A DNA stretch of 59,028 nt from Flavobacteriia bacterium (GCA_947455515.1 CANGOF010000003.1:1-59028), one strand, 5' to 3'. Positions 1 to 8,893 are shown, numbered from the stretch's first letter. Made by a program: numbers and translations. The notes: generated from the letters alone by a model not told the origin.

Positions 1-192
1 AGTCAACTTTCTCAAAAAGATGACGGTACACTCTATCTAAGAGCAATGATTGATCCAGATAATGTTGATAAACGCAGAGCATCCGTAAATTTAGGACCTA
101 TTGCAGAATATGTTTCTTATTTTGGAATCACGTGGGATTTAGAACAATATAAAAAAGACCTTCCTGAATTACTTAAATTAATCTCTAAATAA
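1..192 (+). CDS. C-terminal end of an unidentified protein (partial)
   Basis: The first 63 codons of the window read openly in frame 1 and end at TAA 190-192; the start lies outside the window. The visible tail is hydrophilic, with no membrane segment, and includes the motifs LYLRAMIDPDN, RRASVNLGPIAEY and FGITWDLEQY. I do not recognise the family. Codon use is like that of the neighbours and the reading is unbroken, so it is very probably a real gene end. It is on the same strand as the S9 peptidase gene but is separated from it by 133 bases of hairpin-rich DNA, so it is likely a separate transcription unit. Confidence 0.7.
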   Translation, partial: SQLSQKDDGTLYLRAMIDPDNVDKRRASVNLGPIAEYVSYFGITWDLEQYKKDLPELLKLISK

Positions 193-200
193 AAGGGGGG

Positions 201-223
201 TCTAAAAAAAAGCAATTTTTAGA
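201..223 (+). terminator. Possible hairpin terminator of the upstream gene
   Basis: TCTAAAAA (201-208) pairs perfectly with TTTTTAGA (216-223), a few bases after the stop codon at 192. A competing pairing, 181-189 with 218-226, uses the last codons of the gene. The stem is AT-only and no clear T tract follows, so terminator function is uncertain. Confidence 0.3.
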
Positions 224-240
224 GATTCTCTTATAACCTC

Positions 241-311
241 AATGAATCGTGATGTCGTAGCAAGGGCTACATGAATGAACAGGCATCACATTCATTTTGG
301 GGTATCAACCC
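241..311 (+). promoter_or_regulatory. Structured leader (nested hairpins) before the S9 peptidase gene
   Basis: Bases 241-247 plus 249-254 pair with 284-296, giving 13 bp with one bulged C at 248. Inside this lies a second hairpin, GTAGC (257-261) with GCTAC (266-270), loop AAGG. A third hairpin follows, TTGGGGT (298-304) with ACCCTAA (309-315), including one G-U pair. All of it precedes the preferred ATG at 326, so it would form the 5' untranslated region. It matches no riboswitch class that I recognise. A cis-regulatory RNA is an inference from the folding alone. Confidence 0.4.
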
Positions 312-325
312 TAACTAAAAATACT

Positions 326-3300
326 ATGACAAAATTGAAGCTATTCGTTTGCTTATTCCTGGCATTACCGTGTTTTATTTTCTCCCAAGAAAAAGACTAT
401 CCTGTTGCTAAGAAAATCCCCTATTACTATGTTACGCATGGCGATAGTGTGTTACAAAATTATTATTGGATGCGAACGAAAGATGCTCCAGATGTCATTA
501 ATTACCTAAATGAGGAAAACACCTACGCGGATGTAAAAATGAAGCCTTCGGCGATTTTGCAGAAAAAAATGTTTGAAGAAATGCGTGCGATGATGAAGGA
601 AAATCATAAGACAACGTTTGAAAAAGACAGTATATATTTCTATTATTCGCGAAACATTCCGGATCAAGAACATCCTTTGTATTGTCGTAAAAAGGGTGAT
701 ACAAATGCAGTCGAACAAGTGTATCTGAATGCAAATGAATTACAAAAAGAATTAGGTTTCTTTCAATTACAAAATGTTCAAATTTCTGATGATCATTCAC
801 TTTTAGCATATTCAGTTAACACCGAAGGAGGAGATTTTGGAACGCTTTATTTTAAACACATCGATAAAGACAGTGTATTTAAAGAACAAATTTCAAATGT
901 CGGGTCTTTTGTATTGATAAAAGACAATAAATCAGTGTATTACATGAAAAAGGATGCTCAGCATAAATTGGGTAATCAAGTCTTTTTGCATGTCCTTGGA
1001 ACAGATACGATTCAGGATGTCAAAATGTATGAAAGCATGGATAACCGAGGTGCACCTTTAAATATTTCAATTACCTTTTCCAAGCGTTATTTGTTGATTG
1101 AGAATAGTTTTATGAATCATACGGGCGACGTTTTTGCGGTTGATTTGCAAGGTGATCTAACGAAGGTGGTGAAAGTTTACAACGAAAAACCAAAAGTAAC
1201 CTACCGTATTAATCATTTTAGTGGTGAGGGATTTAAGGTGTTTACAAACGATAAAGCTCCTGATTTTGTGGTGAAGGAAGTGAATTTGATGTCGGATAAA
1301 AAAGAAAAAATTATTTTCCCAGAAGAAAAAGGAAGTACCATTACTTCTGCTCCTCAAAAAATGGACAACCTCTACATTACGCGTCGAAAAAATGGGCGTA
1401 ATGAGTTGTTAATATTCAACTTAAAGACAAAAAAGCTCACACGTATTCCTGAAGTCGACTCAACAGGTATTATGTATTTTTCCGATTTAAAAATGAAAGA
1501 TACGTTTGCCTTTGAATTTGGATTTTCTTCCATGAAAACACAAGGTATTACCTATAGTTATGATTTGAAATCCAATACGTATAAAGTGAAGAAAATGGAT
1601 ACGCTTCAAGGCTATAATCCAGATGATTATGTTACCGAACGAGTATGGGCACCTTCACGCGATGGGAAGAAAATCCCAGTGGATTTGGTGTATAAGAAAA
1701 ACCTAAAACGCGATGGCTCTAATCCTTTGTATATTACAGGTTACGGATGTTACGGGATGAATCAACCTCCAACGTTTAATCCTACCTCGCTGTTATATTT
1801 AAAAAGAGGATTTGTATACGCATTAGCACATCCGCGTGGAGAAAGTATTTTGGGTGAGTGGTGGCACAAAGATGGAATGTTACTCAAAAAAGAAAATACC
1901 ATTCATGATTTTGTAGATGCCACGCAGTATTTAATCGATGCGAAATACACAAAAGCAAAACGTGTTGTTGCGCAAGGGGGAAGTGCAGGTGGTTTGTTGA
2001 TGGGGGGTGTCGCAAACGAGCGACCAGAAATCTATGGGGCAATCATTGCCGATGTTCCCTTTGTGAATACGTTGGAAGATATGTTGGATACCTTATGGCC
2101 AAACATCAAAGCGCATTTCGACGAAATTGGAAATCCATACATCAAAAAAGAATACGATTACATTAAGTCGTATAGCCCGCTACATAATATCAAAAATCAA
2201 AATTATCCTGCGATGCTGGTAACGAATGGATATAACGATAGTCGTGTTCCTTTCTGGGCAGCTGCGCAATATACAGCGCGTTTACGTGATTTGAAAACGG
2301 ATACCAATTGGTTGATATTAAAAACACACATGGATGCTGGACATGGTGGTTCTTCTGGTCGTTATGGTGCAATCAAAGATGAAGCCTTCAAAGTTGCTTT
2401 TGCGATGCAATCCTTGGGTATCAAAGAAGAATATTTGACTATTTCAGGAAAAGTAATAGATGCAAAAGGTGAACCAATTCCGTATGCAAATGTGTTGGTC
2501 GAACGATCTTCGAATGGAACAGTGACGAATTTAATGGGGGATTTTACATTAGATTTAAGGCAGGGGCAAAACCTAGTACTTATAGTCAAATCGATGGGGT
2601 ATAAGTCCATAAAATATCCAATAGGACCAAAAACACGAATTTCGAGTATTTCAGTTGTGTTACAAACGCAAGACAAAGAGTTAGAAGCGGCACATGTTGG
2701 AAAGAAATATAGAAATTTTGGAAATGAGATTATTCGAAGAGCGAATGAACGTCGACCAAGATATAATAAGTTGTTGGATAATTATTCGGTAGATGTATAC
2801 ATTAAAGGGGTAGAACGTTTGGATTCTGTTCCAAAGAAATTGCCGAAATTTATGAAAGTTGAAATGCCAGATTCTACCGATTTAGGATTGATAGGTTTTT
2901 CGGAGTCGGTAGCTTCGTTTCATTTTCAACGACCAGATAATTACAAAGAAGAAATGAAATCTTCACGTGTTGCGGGTGTAAAACATGGATATAGTAATAA
3001 TCGTGTCGGAAGTGTTCGTTTAAATTTATATGAAAACACAGAAGAACTTACAGGATATACGGAAAATCAATTTCTTTCGCCAATTGGAGATGGGGGTATT
3101 TTATTGTATAAATATAAATTAGAATCTTCGTTTGAAGAAGATGGTAATAAAGTATACAAAATTAAAGTTACCCCAAGAAATAAGGCTGATTTTGTATATG
3201 AAGGGTATGTGTATATTCAAGATCAAACGTATAATTTACACAGTGCAGATTTATTCGTTACCAAAAGACAAGGCTTGAGTTTCATCGATACATTGTATAT

Positions 3301-4606
3301 CAAACAGACGTATGGTTTTATCAATGACTCGATAAGCGTACCGATTTCGATAAAGTTGAATGCACGCATAAAAATATTTGGATTTGATGCTGGTGCAGTG
3401 AAGGTTGGAACATTTTATAATTACCAGATGAAAAAACATTTTCCGAAAAAATTCTTTCATAAACAAGTGTTTTCTGTCACTGACGATGCTATGATAAAAG
3501 ATTCTAGTTATTGGTACAAAAATCGACCTGTGTTATTAACCGAGGAGGAGCAAAAATACGATCAAAAACAAAATTCAAAGAAAGATTCAGTTTATAAAGT
3601 AGATTCATTGTATTGGAAACGTCAGAATAAACTGACTTTTGGGAAGCTGTTTTTTAGTGGGTATGACTATAATGGAAAAACGCATTTTAATATGTCTGCT
3701 TTGCTGCCTAATTTGAATTACAATACAGTCGAAGGTTGGAACAACACCCTTGATTTCAGTTTTTCTAGGCGTTCCATCAAAAAAGATACAAATGCCACCA
3801 GATCTCAATTTGTAATGGGAGGAATCAGTAAAAACTTGAAATTTACAGTTCGTTATGGTACTGATTCCCAGAAATTTTATGGTAAAATGTCTTATGGTGA
3901 AACAAATCATAAACAACAAAGTAATTGGTGGGTAACAGCTGAAAAATACATATACCAATACAATCGAGAAGAGCCAATTATACCTTTTGTAAACAGTTTA
4001 TATACCTTGTTGGGACGTCAAAATTACATGAAGTTGTATGAGAAAATGGGCGTTAATATCAATTATACAGATGTACTAATTTCTGGACCTCAAATCAAGG
4101 TGCAACTAGAATATGCACAACGAAATGCCTTGGTCAATCACAGTCAACAATGGTGGATACCAAACATGCCAAACCTTTGGACTTCTAACAATCCATTGGT
4201 ACCTCAAAATGATTCTCTAGCGTTTAAACAGCACAATGCTTTTGTTTTACGAACTTCAGGTTCTTATACCTTTGGAGAACGTTATGAGTTGCTTTTCGGT
4301 GCGTTTCGACAACCGATAAGTTCACGTTACCCAACATTGTATTGGAAAGCAGAACAAGGGATTAAAATATTAGGTAGTTCGGTAGGCTATACGCACTTGG
4401 AATTAGGTGTTGGAAAATCCATGAAACTGGGCTATTGGGGGAAATTTAATGTCGATGTGATTGGAGGAGGATTCTTGAATAAGAAAAACATGTATTTCAT
4501 GGATTACAAACATTTCAACGGGAATCAAACACATATCTTAAAAAACGGATCCTTTGAAGAAGGAGGAGATAATAATCGTGATCAACTGAATTCGTTTAAT
4601 GCCTAG
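326..4606 (+). CDS. Secreted S9 prolyl oligopeptidase fused to CarboxypepD_reg-DUF5686 barrel, cut by in-frame TAG
   Basis: I prefer ATG 326 over the earlier ATG 275 because it starts directly at a signal peptide (MTKLKLFVCLF...FSQ). Residues ~25-700 are an S9 peptidase of the oligopeptidase-B/prolyl oligopeptidase type: beta-propeller, then a hydrolase domain with Ser553 in GGSAGG, Asp638 in NGYNDSRV and His673 in GHGGSSGR. At about residue 704 the protein runs without a break into a carboxypeptidase-D regulatory-like domain (ISGKVIDAKGEPIPYANV) and then a DUF5686 domain, normally a separate outer-membrane barrel protein. The frame stops at TAG 4604-4606 (1426 aa), but the missing end of DUF5686 continues in the same frame to 4888. 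The peptidase should therefore face the periplasm, tethered to an outer-membrane barrel. The domain calls are sound; whether the full protein is made is unknown. Confidence 0.88.
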   Translation: MTKLKLFVCLFLALPCFIFSQEKDYPVAKKIPYYYVTHGDSVLQNYYWMRTKDAPDVINYLNEENTYADVKMKPSAILQKKMFEEMRAMMKENHKTTFEKDSIYFYYSRNIPDQEHPLYCRKKGDTNAVEQVYLNANELQKELGFFQLQNVQISDDHSLLAYSVNTEGGDFGTLYFKHIDKDSVFKEQISNVGSFVLIKDNKSVYYMKKDAQHKLGNQVFLHVLGTDTIQDVKMYESMDNRGAPLNISITFSKRYLLIENSFMNHTGDVFAVDLQGDLTKVVKVYNEKPKVTYRINHFSGEGFKVFTNDKAPDFVVKEVNLMSDKKEKIIFPEEKGSTITSAPQKMDNLYITRRKNGRNELLIFNLKTKKLTRIPEVDSTGIMYFSDLKMKDTFAFEFGFSSMKTQGITYSYDLKSNTYKVKKMDTLQGYNPDDYVTERVWAPSRDGKKIPVDLVYKKNLKRDGSNPLYITGYGCYGMNQPPTFNPTSLLYLKRGFVYALAHPRGESILGEWWHKDGMLLKKENTIHDFVDATQYLIDAKYTKAKRVVAQGGSAGGLLMGGVANERPEIYGAIIADVPFVNTLEDMLDTLWPNIKAHFDEIGNPYIKKEYDYIKSYSPLHNIKNQNYPAMLVTNGYNDSRVPFWAAAQYTARLRDLKTDTNWLILKTHMDAGHGGSSGRYGAIKDEAFKVAFAMQSLGIKEEYLTISGKVIDAKGEPIPYANVLVERSSNGTVTNLMGDFTLDLRQGQNLVLIVKSMGYKSIKYPIGPKTRISSISVVLQTQDKELEAAHVGKKYRNFGNEIIRRANERRPRYNKLLDNYSVDVYIKGVERLDSVPKKLPKFMKVEMPDSTDLGLIGFSESVASFHFQRPDNYKEEMKSSRVAGVKHGYSNNRVGSVRLNLYENTEELTGYTENQFLSPIGDGGILLYKYKLESSFEEDGNKVYKIKVTPRNKADFVYEGYVYIQDQTYNLHSADLFVTKRQGLSFIDTLYIKQTYGFINDSISVPISIKLNARIKIFGFDAGAVKVGTFYNYQMKKHFPKKFFHKQVFSVTDDAMIKDSSYWYKNRPVLLTEEEQKYDQKQNSKKDSVYKVDSLYWKRQNKLTFGKLFFSGYDYNGKTHFNMSALLPNLNYNTVEGWNNTLDFSFSRRSIKKDTNATRSQFVMGGISKNLKFTVRYGTDSQKFYGKMSYGETNHKQQSNWWVTAEKYIYQYNREEPIIPFVNSLYTLLGRQNYMKLYEKMGVNINYTDVLISGPQIKVQLEYAQRNALVNHSQQWWIPNMPNLWTSNNPLVPQNDSLAFKQHNAFVLRTSGSYTFGERYELLFGAFRQPISSRYPTLYWKAEQGIKILGSSVGYTHLELGVGKSMKLGYWGKFNVDVIGGGFLNKKNMYFMDYKHFNGNQTHILKNGSFEEGGDNNRDQLNSFNA

Positions 4607-4888
4607 AGTTATTACTCCTTTAGTACGAATGATGCGTATTTAGAACTACATGTACAACACCGTTTTTTAGGTGTTTTCACATCGAAAGTTCCATTAGTAA
4701 ATCGCTTACATCTAGGAGAAGTGTTAGGTTTTAATGCAATTTATACTTCTGGAAAACGAAATTACCAAGAGGTGTTTCTTGGTGTAGATAATTTATTCAA
4801 AGTCTTTCGTGTCGATTTTGTAGCATCGTATAAAGCAGGTGAAAAATTGGTGCCTCAAGTGAGAATAGGGGTAAAGAAAATGATTTAA
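4607..4888 (+). pseudogene. In-frame C-terminal remnant of DUF5686 beyond the amber codon
   Basis: After TAG 4604-4606 the same frame stays open for 93 codons to TAA 4886-4888. It has the expected last strands of a DUF5686 barrel (SYYSFSTNDAYLELHVQHRF, then a VFLGVDNLFKVFRVDFVASY-like segment, ending in RIGVKKMI). DUF5686 proteins normally end this way, so the gene was recently intact. One base change, for example TTG (Leu) to TAG, would explain the break. A sequencing error, a young nonsense mutation, or low-level readthrough are all possible. Other genes here use TAG as an ordinary stop (for example the acetyltransferase ending at 17350), so a recoded genetic code is unlikely. Confidence 0.75.
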
Positions 4889-4892
4889 AATG

Positions 4893-4942
4893 TTGTTGGT
4901 GATTAACAGTTTTTGGTTGATTTTGTTGTTAATGATTAACAA
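4893..4942. promoter_or_regulatory. Two operator-like copies of a 17-bp imperfect palindrome
   Basis: TTGTTAATGATTAACAA at 4926-4942 is a perfect palindrome around one central G. A near copy, TTGTTGGTGATTAACAG, lies at 4893-4909. The copies are 33 bp apart, about three helical turns, on the same face of the DNA, just upstream of the hydrolase gene starting at 4984. This is the layout of a tandem binding site for a dimeric regulator. The regulator is unknown. Confidence 0.4.
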
Positions 4943-4983
4943 AAATACTTAGTTTTAACTATCAATTCACGTAAGATTCTCCT

Positions 4984-6000
4984 ATGAAATACCTGTTATC
5001 TAATGCTTTATTGTTTATTTCATTGTTTTCTTTCTCACAAACCAGAGAACTGTTCAACAACGAAGTAATTCGATTTCAATTACCTGTAAAAAATGATACC
5101 ATTGAATTTTTGGTGGCAGATACGGTATTGAAAACTAAAAAACCGGTCTTACTTTTTTTACAAGGTTCAATGCCCTTACCCATGTATTTTGAATTGAAAG
5201 GAAAGAAAGAATTGTTTGGAGGTGGAATAGCTAATTTTAATTTGGATAGTATTCGAAAGCACTATCATTTGGTGGTAATCTCTATGCCGAAAACTCCTTT
5301 TTGTGTCGCTGAAAATCATTTAAATAGGGATTATTGCTATGTTCCAGATACTGCAAATGCTTCTGTTTTTTCGAAAGCGTTTTATCAGGCCGATGTTTTG
5401 AAGAATTATGTATCTAGAGCTAATAAAGTGATTGCTTTTTTGAGAAAACAGACGTGGGTAGATAAGCATAAACTCGTTGTTGCAGGACATTCACAAGGAA
5501 CACATGTAGCGGTTGTATTGGCGAGTAAAAACAAAAATATAACACAATTAGGATTATTCTCCTACGATCCATATGGAAGGGTAGAGAAAATCATTCGAGG
5601 GATACGTAAAGATGCTGAAACAAATAAAATTTCGTGGGGAAAAGCAGATACCTTAATTAATGACCGTTATGAATTTAATAAAGTAATTCATGACCCTGAA
5701 TTTTTGAAAGAACGTCCCGAATATTTAAATTGGAATTCATTTGCTCAATCAACAATAGAAATTCTATTAAAATTAGAAATTCCAATTTATGTAGCTTATG
5801 GAACAAACGATAATTCGGCTGCTTTGTGTGATTATCTACCCGTTTATTTTGATCGTGCTAAAAAAGGAAATTTAACCATGAAAAGGTATGTGAATCGAGA
5901 ACATAATTTTTATGGAATAGACGAAAAAGGAAGAGGTAATTATAAAGATAAACACTGGGAAGAAGTGGTGAATTCGTTCGTTCGTTGGTCGAGATATTAA
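4984..6000 (+). CDS. Exported alpha/beta hydrolase-like protein
   Basis: 338 aa with a clear signal peptide (MKYLLSNALLFISLFSFSQ). The nucleophile elbow GHSQG puts Ser170 after a beta strand (KLVVAGHSQG). Asp276 in YGTNDNS and His307 in NREHNFYG are good candidates for the other two members of the triad. The fold therefore looks like a serine alpha/beta hydrolase (dipeptidyl-peptidase/esterase-like) in the periplasm or outside the cell; the substrate cannot be told. It is followed after 19 bases by the DUF6624 gene and preceded by a paired operator-like palindrome, so the two may be co-transcribed. Confident on fold, not on reaction. Confidence 0.8.
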   Translation: MKYLLSNALLFISLFSFSQTRELFNNEVIRFQLPVKNDTIEFLVADTVLKTKKPVLLFLQGSMPLPMYFELKGKKELFGGGIANFNLDSIRKHYHLVVISMPKTPFCVAENHLNRDYCYVPDTANASVFSKAFYQADVLKNYVSRANKVIAFLRKQTWVDKHKLVVAGHSQGTHVAVVLASKNKNITQLGLFSYDPYGRVEKIIRGIRKDAETNKISWGKADTLINDRYEFNKVIHDPEFLKERPEYLNWNSFAQSTIEILLKLEIPIYVAYGTNDNSAALCDYLPVYFDRAKKGNLTMKRYVNREHNFYGIDEKGRGNYKDKHWEEVVNSFVRWSRY

Positions 6001-6019
6001 AATAATAAAAAGATAATTT

Positions 6020-6931
6020 ATGAAATGTTTAATAACATTTTTTTTGGTTGTTATAGCGCAACCTATTTTTTCACAAAAAAAGATGATATTAGACTCAATT
6101 AGTGTATTAAAAGAAAAAGGTGAAATAAAACATGCAATAACTATTAGTGAAAGAATTCCAAAAGATAGTTTAACAAATTATGAATGTTTGAATATTGCCG
6201 AATTACATAATATTTTAGGAAATAAAAATGAGGCACTTTATTATTTAGAATTGGTATTTCAAAAAGATAGTTTGTTTAAAGATATTTGGAATTTTTCAAA
6301 GACTAATTCATATGAACTTCTTAAAGAGGAGAGATTTCAAAGATTATGTGATGTTATAGTTTCTAACTCAAAAAAAAATAAAACATGTGACAAAAAGATA
6401 ATGCATCAATTACTTGAAATGTTATGCAGAGATCGATCCTATTATTACCAAGTTTACATGTCTGAAAATAAACTTGGTAAATTTCATCCGATTTCACTAG
6501 CCTTGTGGGAGTTTAAAGAAAGAATTAATTTAGAAAATATTGAATTATTAGATAGTATAACAAGTAAACTAGGTTGGTTAACTGATACTTTAGTTTGTGA
6601 TTATTCGGGTATTCCTTTTTTTATCGTTCAACATGCAGATTTAGTGACACAAAAGAGATACTTACCAATAATAACCAGAGCAACTGAATTAGGTACTGCT
6701 AATTTTAATTGGGTTGCAATGTTGACTGATAGAATTTGTTTAAGAGAAGGGAAACCTCAAATTTATGGAAGTCAAGGTATTTGGAATCCGAATATTAATA
6801 GAAATGTACTTTATATTATTGAAAATAAAGAGGAAGTAAATAGATTAAGAGCCAAACATAAAATCGGAGATCCTATTAGTGATGAATCATTTAAAAACAT
6901 GTATGATCCAAATAATCCATTGAATAAATAA
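6020..6931 (+). CDS. Exported DUF6624-like protein with TPR-like N-terminus
   Basis: 303 aa, signal peptide MKCLITFFLVVIAQPIFSQ. Residues ~25-110 resemble tetratricopeptide helices (NECLNIAELH..LGNKNEALYYLE-type pattern). The C-terminal part carries the block PFFIVQHADLVTQKRYLP...LTDRICLREGKPQIYGSQ, which I recognise as typical of DUF6624, a Bacteroidota domain of unknown function whose His/Asp/Arg-rich core suggests a catalytic or ligand-binding site. It probably forms a transcription unit with the hydrolase 19 bases upstream. No enzymatic role can be assigned. Confidence 0.75.
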   Translation: MKCLITFFLVVIAQPIFSQKKMILDSISVLKEKGEIKHAITISERIPKDSLTNYECLNIAELHNILGNKNEALYYLELVFQKDSLFKDIWNFSKTNSYELLKEERFQRLCDVIVSNSKKNKTCDKKIMHQLLEMLCRDRSYYYQVYMSENKLGKFHPISLALWEFKERINLENIELLDSITSKLGWLTDTLVCDYSGIPFFIVQHADLVTQKRYLPIITRATELGTANFNWVAMLTDRICLREGKPQIYGSQGIWNPNINRNVLYIIENKEEVNRLRAKHKIGDPISDESFKNMYDPNNPLNK

Positions 6932-7017
6932 ATTTGCTATTACCTAATATTGGGGTTGAATGATATTTTTAGAAATTACAACATAACAAATGTAAATTAT
7001 ACTTTAACGAAATAACA

Positions 7018-8148
7018 ATGAATAAATTAATATTAATTCTACTGATGTTTTCATCCTTATCCTCTTGTTTTATTTTCAAAGGATACTCAAAAAGACAACT
7101 AGAAGGTAATTTCACGACTCATATTCCATTTAAAGTTGTAGAAGCTTGTATTGTTATAAATACTGAAGTTGGAGGAAAAAAGGGTGATTTTATTTTCGAT
7201 ACTGGTGCTAAGTCTGTTGTTTTTTCAGATTTTGATAGTACGTTGATTGGTGCGTATCCCGTAGTTTTCAATTCGAAGGTAATAGATGCACATAATAATA
7301 AAGGAAGTGTAAATACAAAGTACTATTCGACAATCCTAGGTAATATAGCAATGGATAATCATCAATGGCTTATATCGACAAGACTTTCTTCTTTTTCAAC
7401 AAAATGTAAATCAGATACGATACAAGGGCTTCTTGGGAATGACGTGTTAAATCAAGGTGTGTTTTACTTCAATCATACGGATTCGAACCTTACGATTTAC
7501 GGTGATTTAAATCAAATAAAAGAATTGAACACATTTACAAAAGTGAAAGTATCAATGAAAAGAGGATATTTTTATATTAAAATTGATGGTATTAAATATT
7601 TGATTGATTCTGGTTTTAAAGGTGGGTTTTTAATGACTTATAACCCAAAATCAATCAGTAAAAAACTACCTGTCGACACGATCTCTTATTTATCAGTTGC
7701 AGCACTTGGAATTTCTGAAAAAATGGAATTATTTCAGAAAAAAGAGGTGAATATACATGGTTTAAATTTTAATGGTGTTATATCATTCAATAAACAAAAT
7801 CCAAATCTATTAGGTGCGCAATGGTTTCTAGAAAATGATATAATTATGGATGCGACTTCCAAACAATTCTATATTCGCAAAGGTAAATCTGAATTTAAAA
7901 CATCCGATTTTGCAAGGATTTCGCTTAGAGTTTACAATAATTATGTATGCGTTTCCGCAATAAAAGGTAAAAACAATCAAGTTTCTATTGGCGATAAAGT
8001 AATTGAAATAAATGGTATTTCTACTGCGTCGATCAAAACCGATTGTGATTTATTTGAATTTAAAAAAACAAATCAGATTTCTAAAATTAATACAATCTGT
8101 ATAGATAAAAACGGCGAAAAAGTCTGTGTGGAAATCAATGATAAATAA
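7018..8148 (+). CDS. Lipoprotein with retropepsin-like aspartyl protease domain and C-terminal PDZ-like domain
   Basis: 376 aa. The N-terminus is a lipoprotein signal with a lipobox at LSSC (Cys17). The protein has two pepsin-type signatures in tandem: IFDTGA (Asp61-Thr-Gly) and LIDSGF (Asp197-Ser-Gly). It therefore appears to carry both halves of an aspartyl protease active site in one chain. The C-terminal ~90 residues (SIGDKVIEINGIS...) look like a PDZ domain, a pairing known in bacterial aspartyl-protease families. It should be membrane-anchored and face the periplasm or the cell surface. It sits 86 bases after the DUF6624 gene on the same strand. The substrate is unknown. Confidence 0.82.
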   Translation: MNKLILILLMFSSLSSCFIFKGYSKRQLEGNFTTHIPFKVVEACIVINTEVGGKKGDFIFDTGAKSVVFSDFDSTLIGAYPVVFNSKVIDAHNNKGSVNTKYYSTILGNIAMDNHQWLISTRLSSFSTKCKSDTIQGLLGNDVLNQGVFYFNHTDSNLTIYGDLNQIKELNTFTKVKVSMKRGYFYIKIDGIKYLIDSGFKGGFLMTYNPKSISKKLPVDTISYLSVAALGISEKMELFQKKEVNIHGLNFNGVISFNKQNPNLLGAQWFLENDIIMDATSKQFYIRKGKSEFKTSDFARISLRVYNNYVCVSAIKGKNNQVSIGDKVIEINGISTASIKTDCDLFEFKKTNQISKINTICIDKNGEKVCVEINDK

Positions 8149-8251
8149 AGGTAATTTTCCTTATCTTTGTATGGTTGGTGTCTCTAGAAATTAGATTTTT
8201 TGAGGCAGACCAAAAATTAAATCCGCAGTTTACATTCGTAAATGAGGAGTT

Positions 8252-8259
8252 TAATTTTG
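8252..8259 (+). promoter_or_regulatory. Probable -7 promoter element of smpB
   Basis: TAATTTTG fits the Bacteroidota -7 consensus TAnnTTTG and lies 39 bases before ATG 8299. A second match, TATCTTTG, is at 8162-8169. The nearer site lies inside the longer possible reading frame from 8242, which supports the shorter start for SmpB. Confidence 0.4.
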
Positions 8260-8298
8260 CAGTTGAACGAAAAAAAAGCAATTTATAGAGGCCACCTT

Positions 8299-8754
8299 AT
8301 GTCTACCAATCAAGTAAATATCCGTAACAAACGCGCCCGTTTCGAGTACCATCTTATGGATGAATACACTGCTGGTATTCAATTGACTGGAACTGAAATT
8401 AAAAGCATTCGCAAAAACAAAGCAAGCATATTAGAAGCATATTGTGTATTAGTGCGAAACGAGGTGTACATCCGTAACATGCATATTACCGAATATGAAA
8501 ATGGTTCGTTCTACAACCACAAACCACGAGCAGATCGTAAACTATTATTGAATCGTGCTGAAATCAATAAAATAGCGAAATTTTTAATGGTGAAAGGTAA
8601 TACCTTGATTCCATTGAAAATTTATCTTTCCGAAAAAGGTTGGGCGAAGTTAGATATTGCCTGTGCTCAAGGGAAAAAACTTCATGATAAGCGTAACGAC
8701 TTGAAAGAGAAAGACGCGAAAATGGAGATGAGCCGTATTCGAAAAGTGTTGTGA
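8299..8754 (+). CDS. smpB: SsrA-binding protein SmpB
   Basis: 151 aa from ATG 8299, the usual SmpB length. SmpB binds tmRNA and delivers it to stalled ribosomes in trans-translation. Recognisable family blocks are RNKRARFEYHLMDEYTAGIQLTGTEIKS, written here in short as ARFEY and GTEIKSIR, then EAYC, YENGSFYNH, the basic DRKLLLNR and the C-terminal KLHDKRNDLKEKD. An upstream in-frame ATG at 8242 would add 19 non-conserved residues and covers a likely promoter, so I reject it. No tmRNA gene is visible in this window. Confidence 0.95.
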   Translation: MSTNQVNIRNKRARFEYHLMDEYTAGIQLTGTEIKSIRKNKASILEAYCVLVRNEVYIRNMHITEYENGSFYNHKPRADRKLLLNRAEINKIAKFLMVKGNTLIPLKIYLSEKGWAKLDIACAQGKKLHDKRNDLKEKDAKMEMSRIRKVL

Positions 8755-8870
8755 TTATTTAAAATTTTTCCGTTTAATTTTTTTTGATGGACTATTTTGG
8801 CCATTTGGGAAGATTCTGTAGAAAATAAGTTGAATGAAGCGAAGTCTAACCCTTGTTTGAACCCAGCCTT

Positions 8871-8893
8871 CTAATTTTCTGTTTGAAAATTAG
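8871..8893. repeat. 9-bp perfect hairpin
   Basis: CTAATTTTC (8871-8879) and GAAAATTAG (8885-8893) are exact reverse complements with the 5-base loop TGTTT. It lies 117 bases after smpB without a T tract, so it is a weak terminator candidate; it may belong to the repeat-like segment around it. Confidence 0.5.

Noticed and set aside
275-325. ATG 275 as start of the S9 fusion
   Set aside because: It adds 17 residues with no signal-peptide character and would put the leader hairpins inside the gene; ATG 326 begins the signal peptide directly.
4604-4606. Alternative genetic code using TAG as sense
   Set aside because: Other genes end properly at TAG (17350, 52462, 56840), so TAG is a normal stop here.
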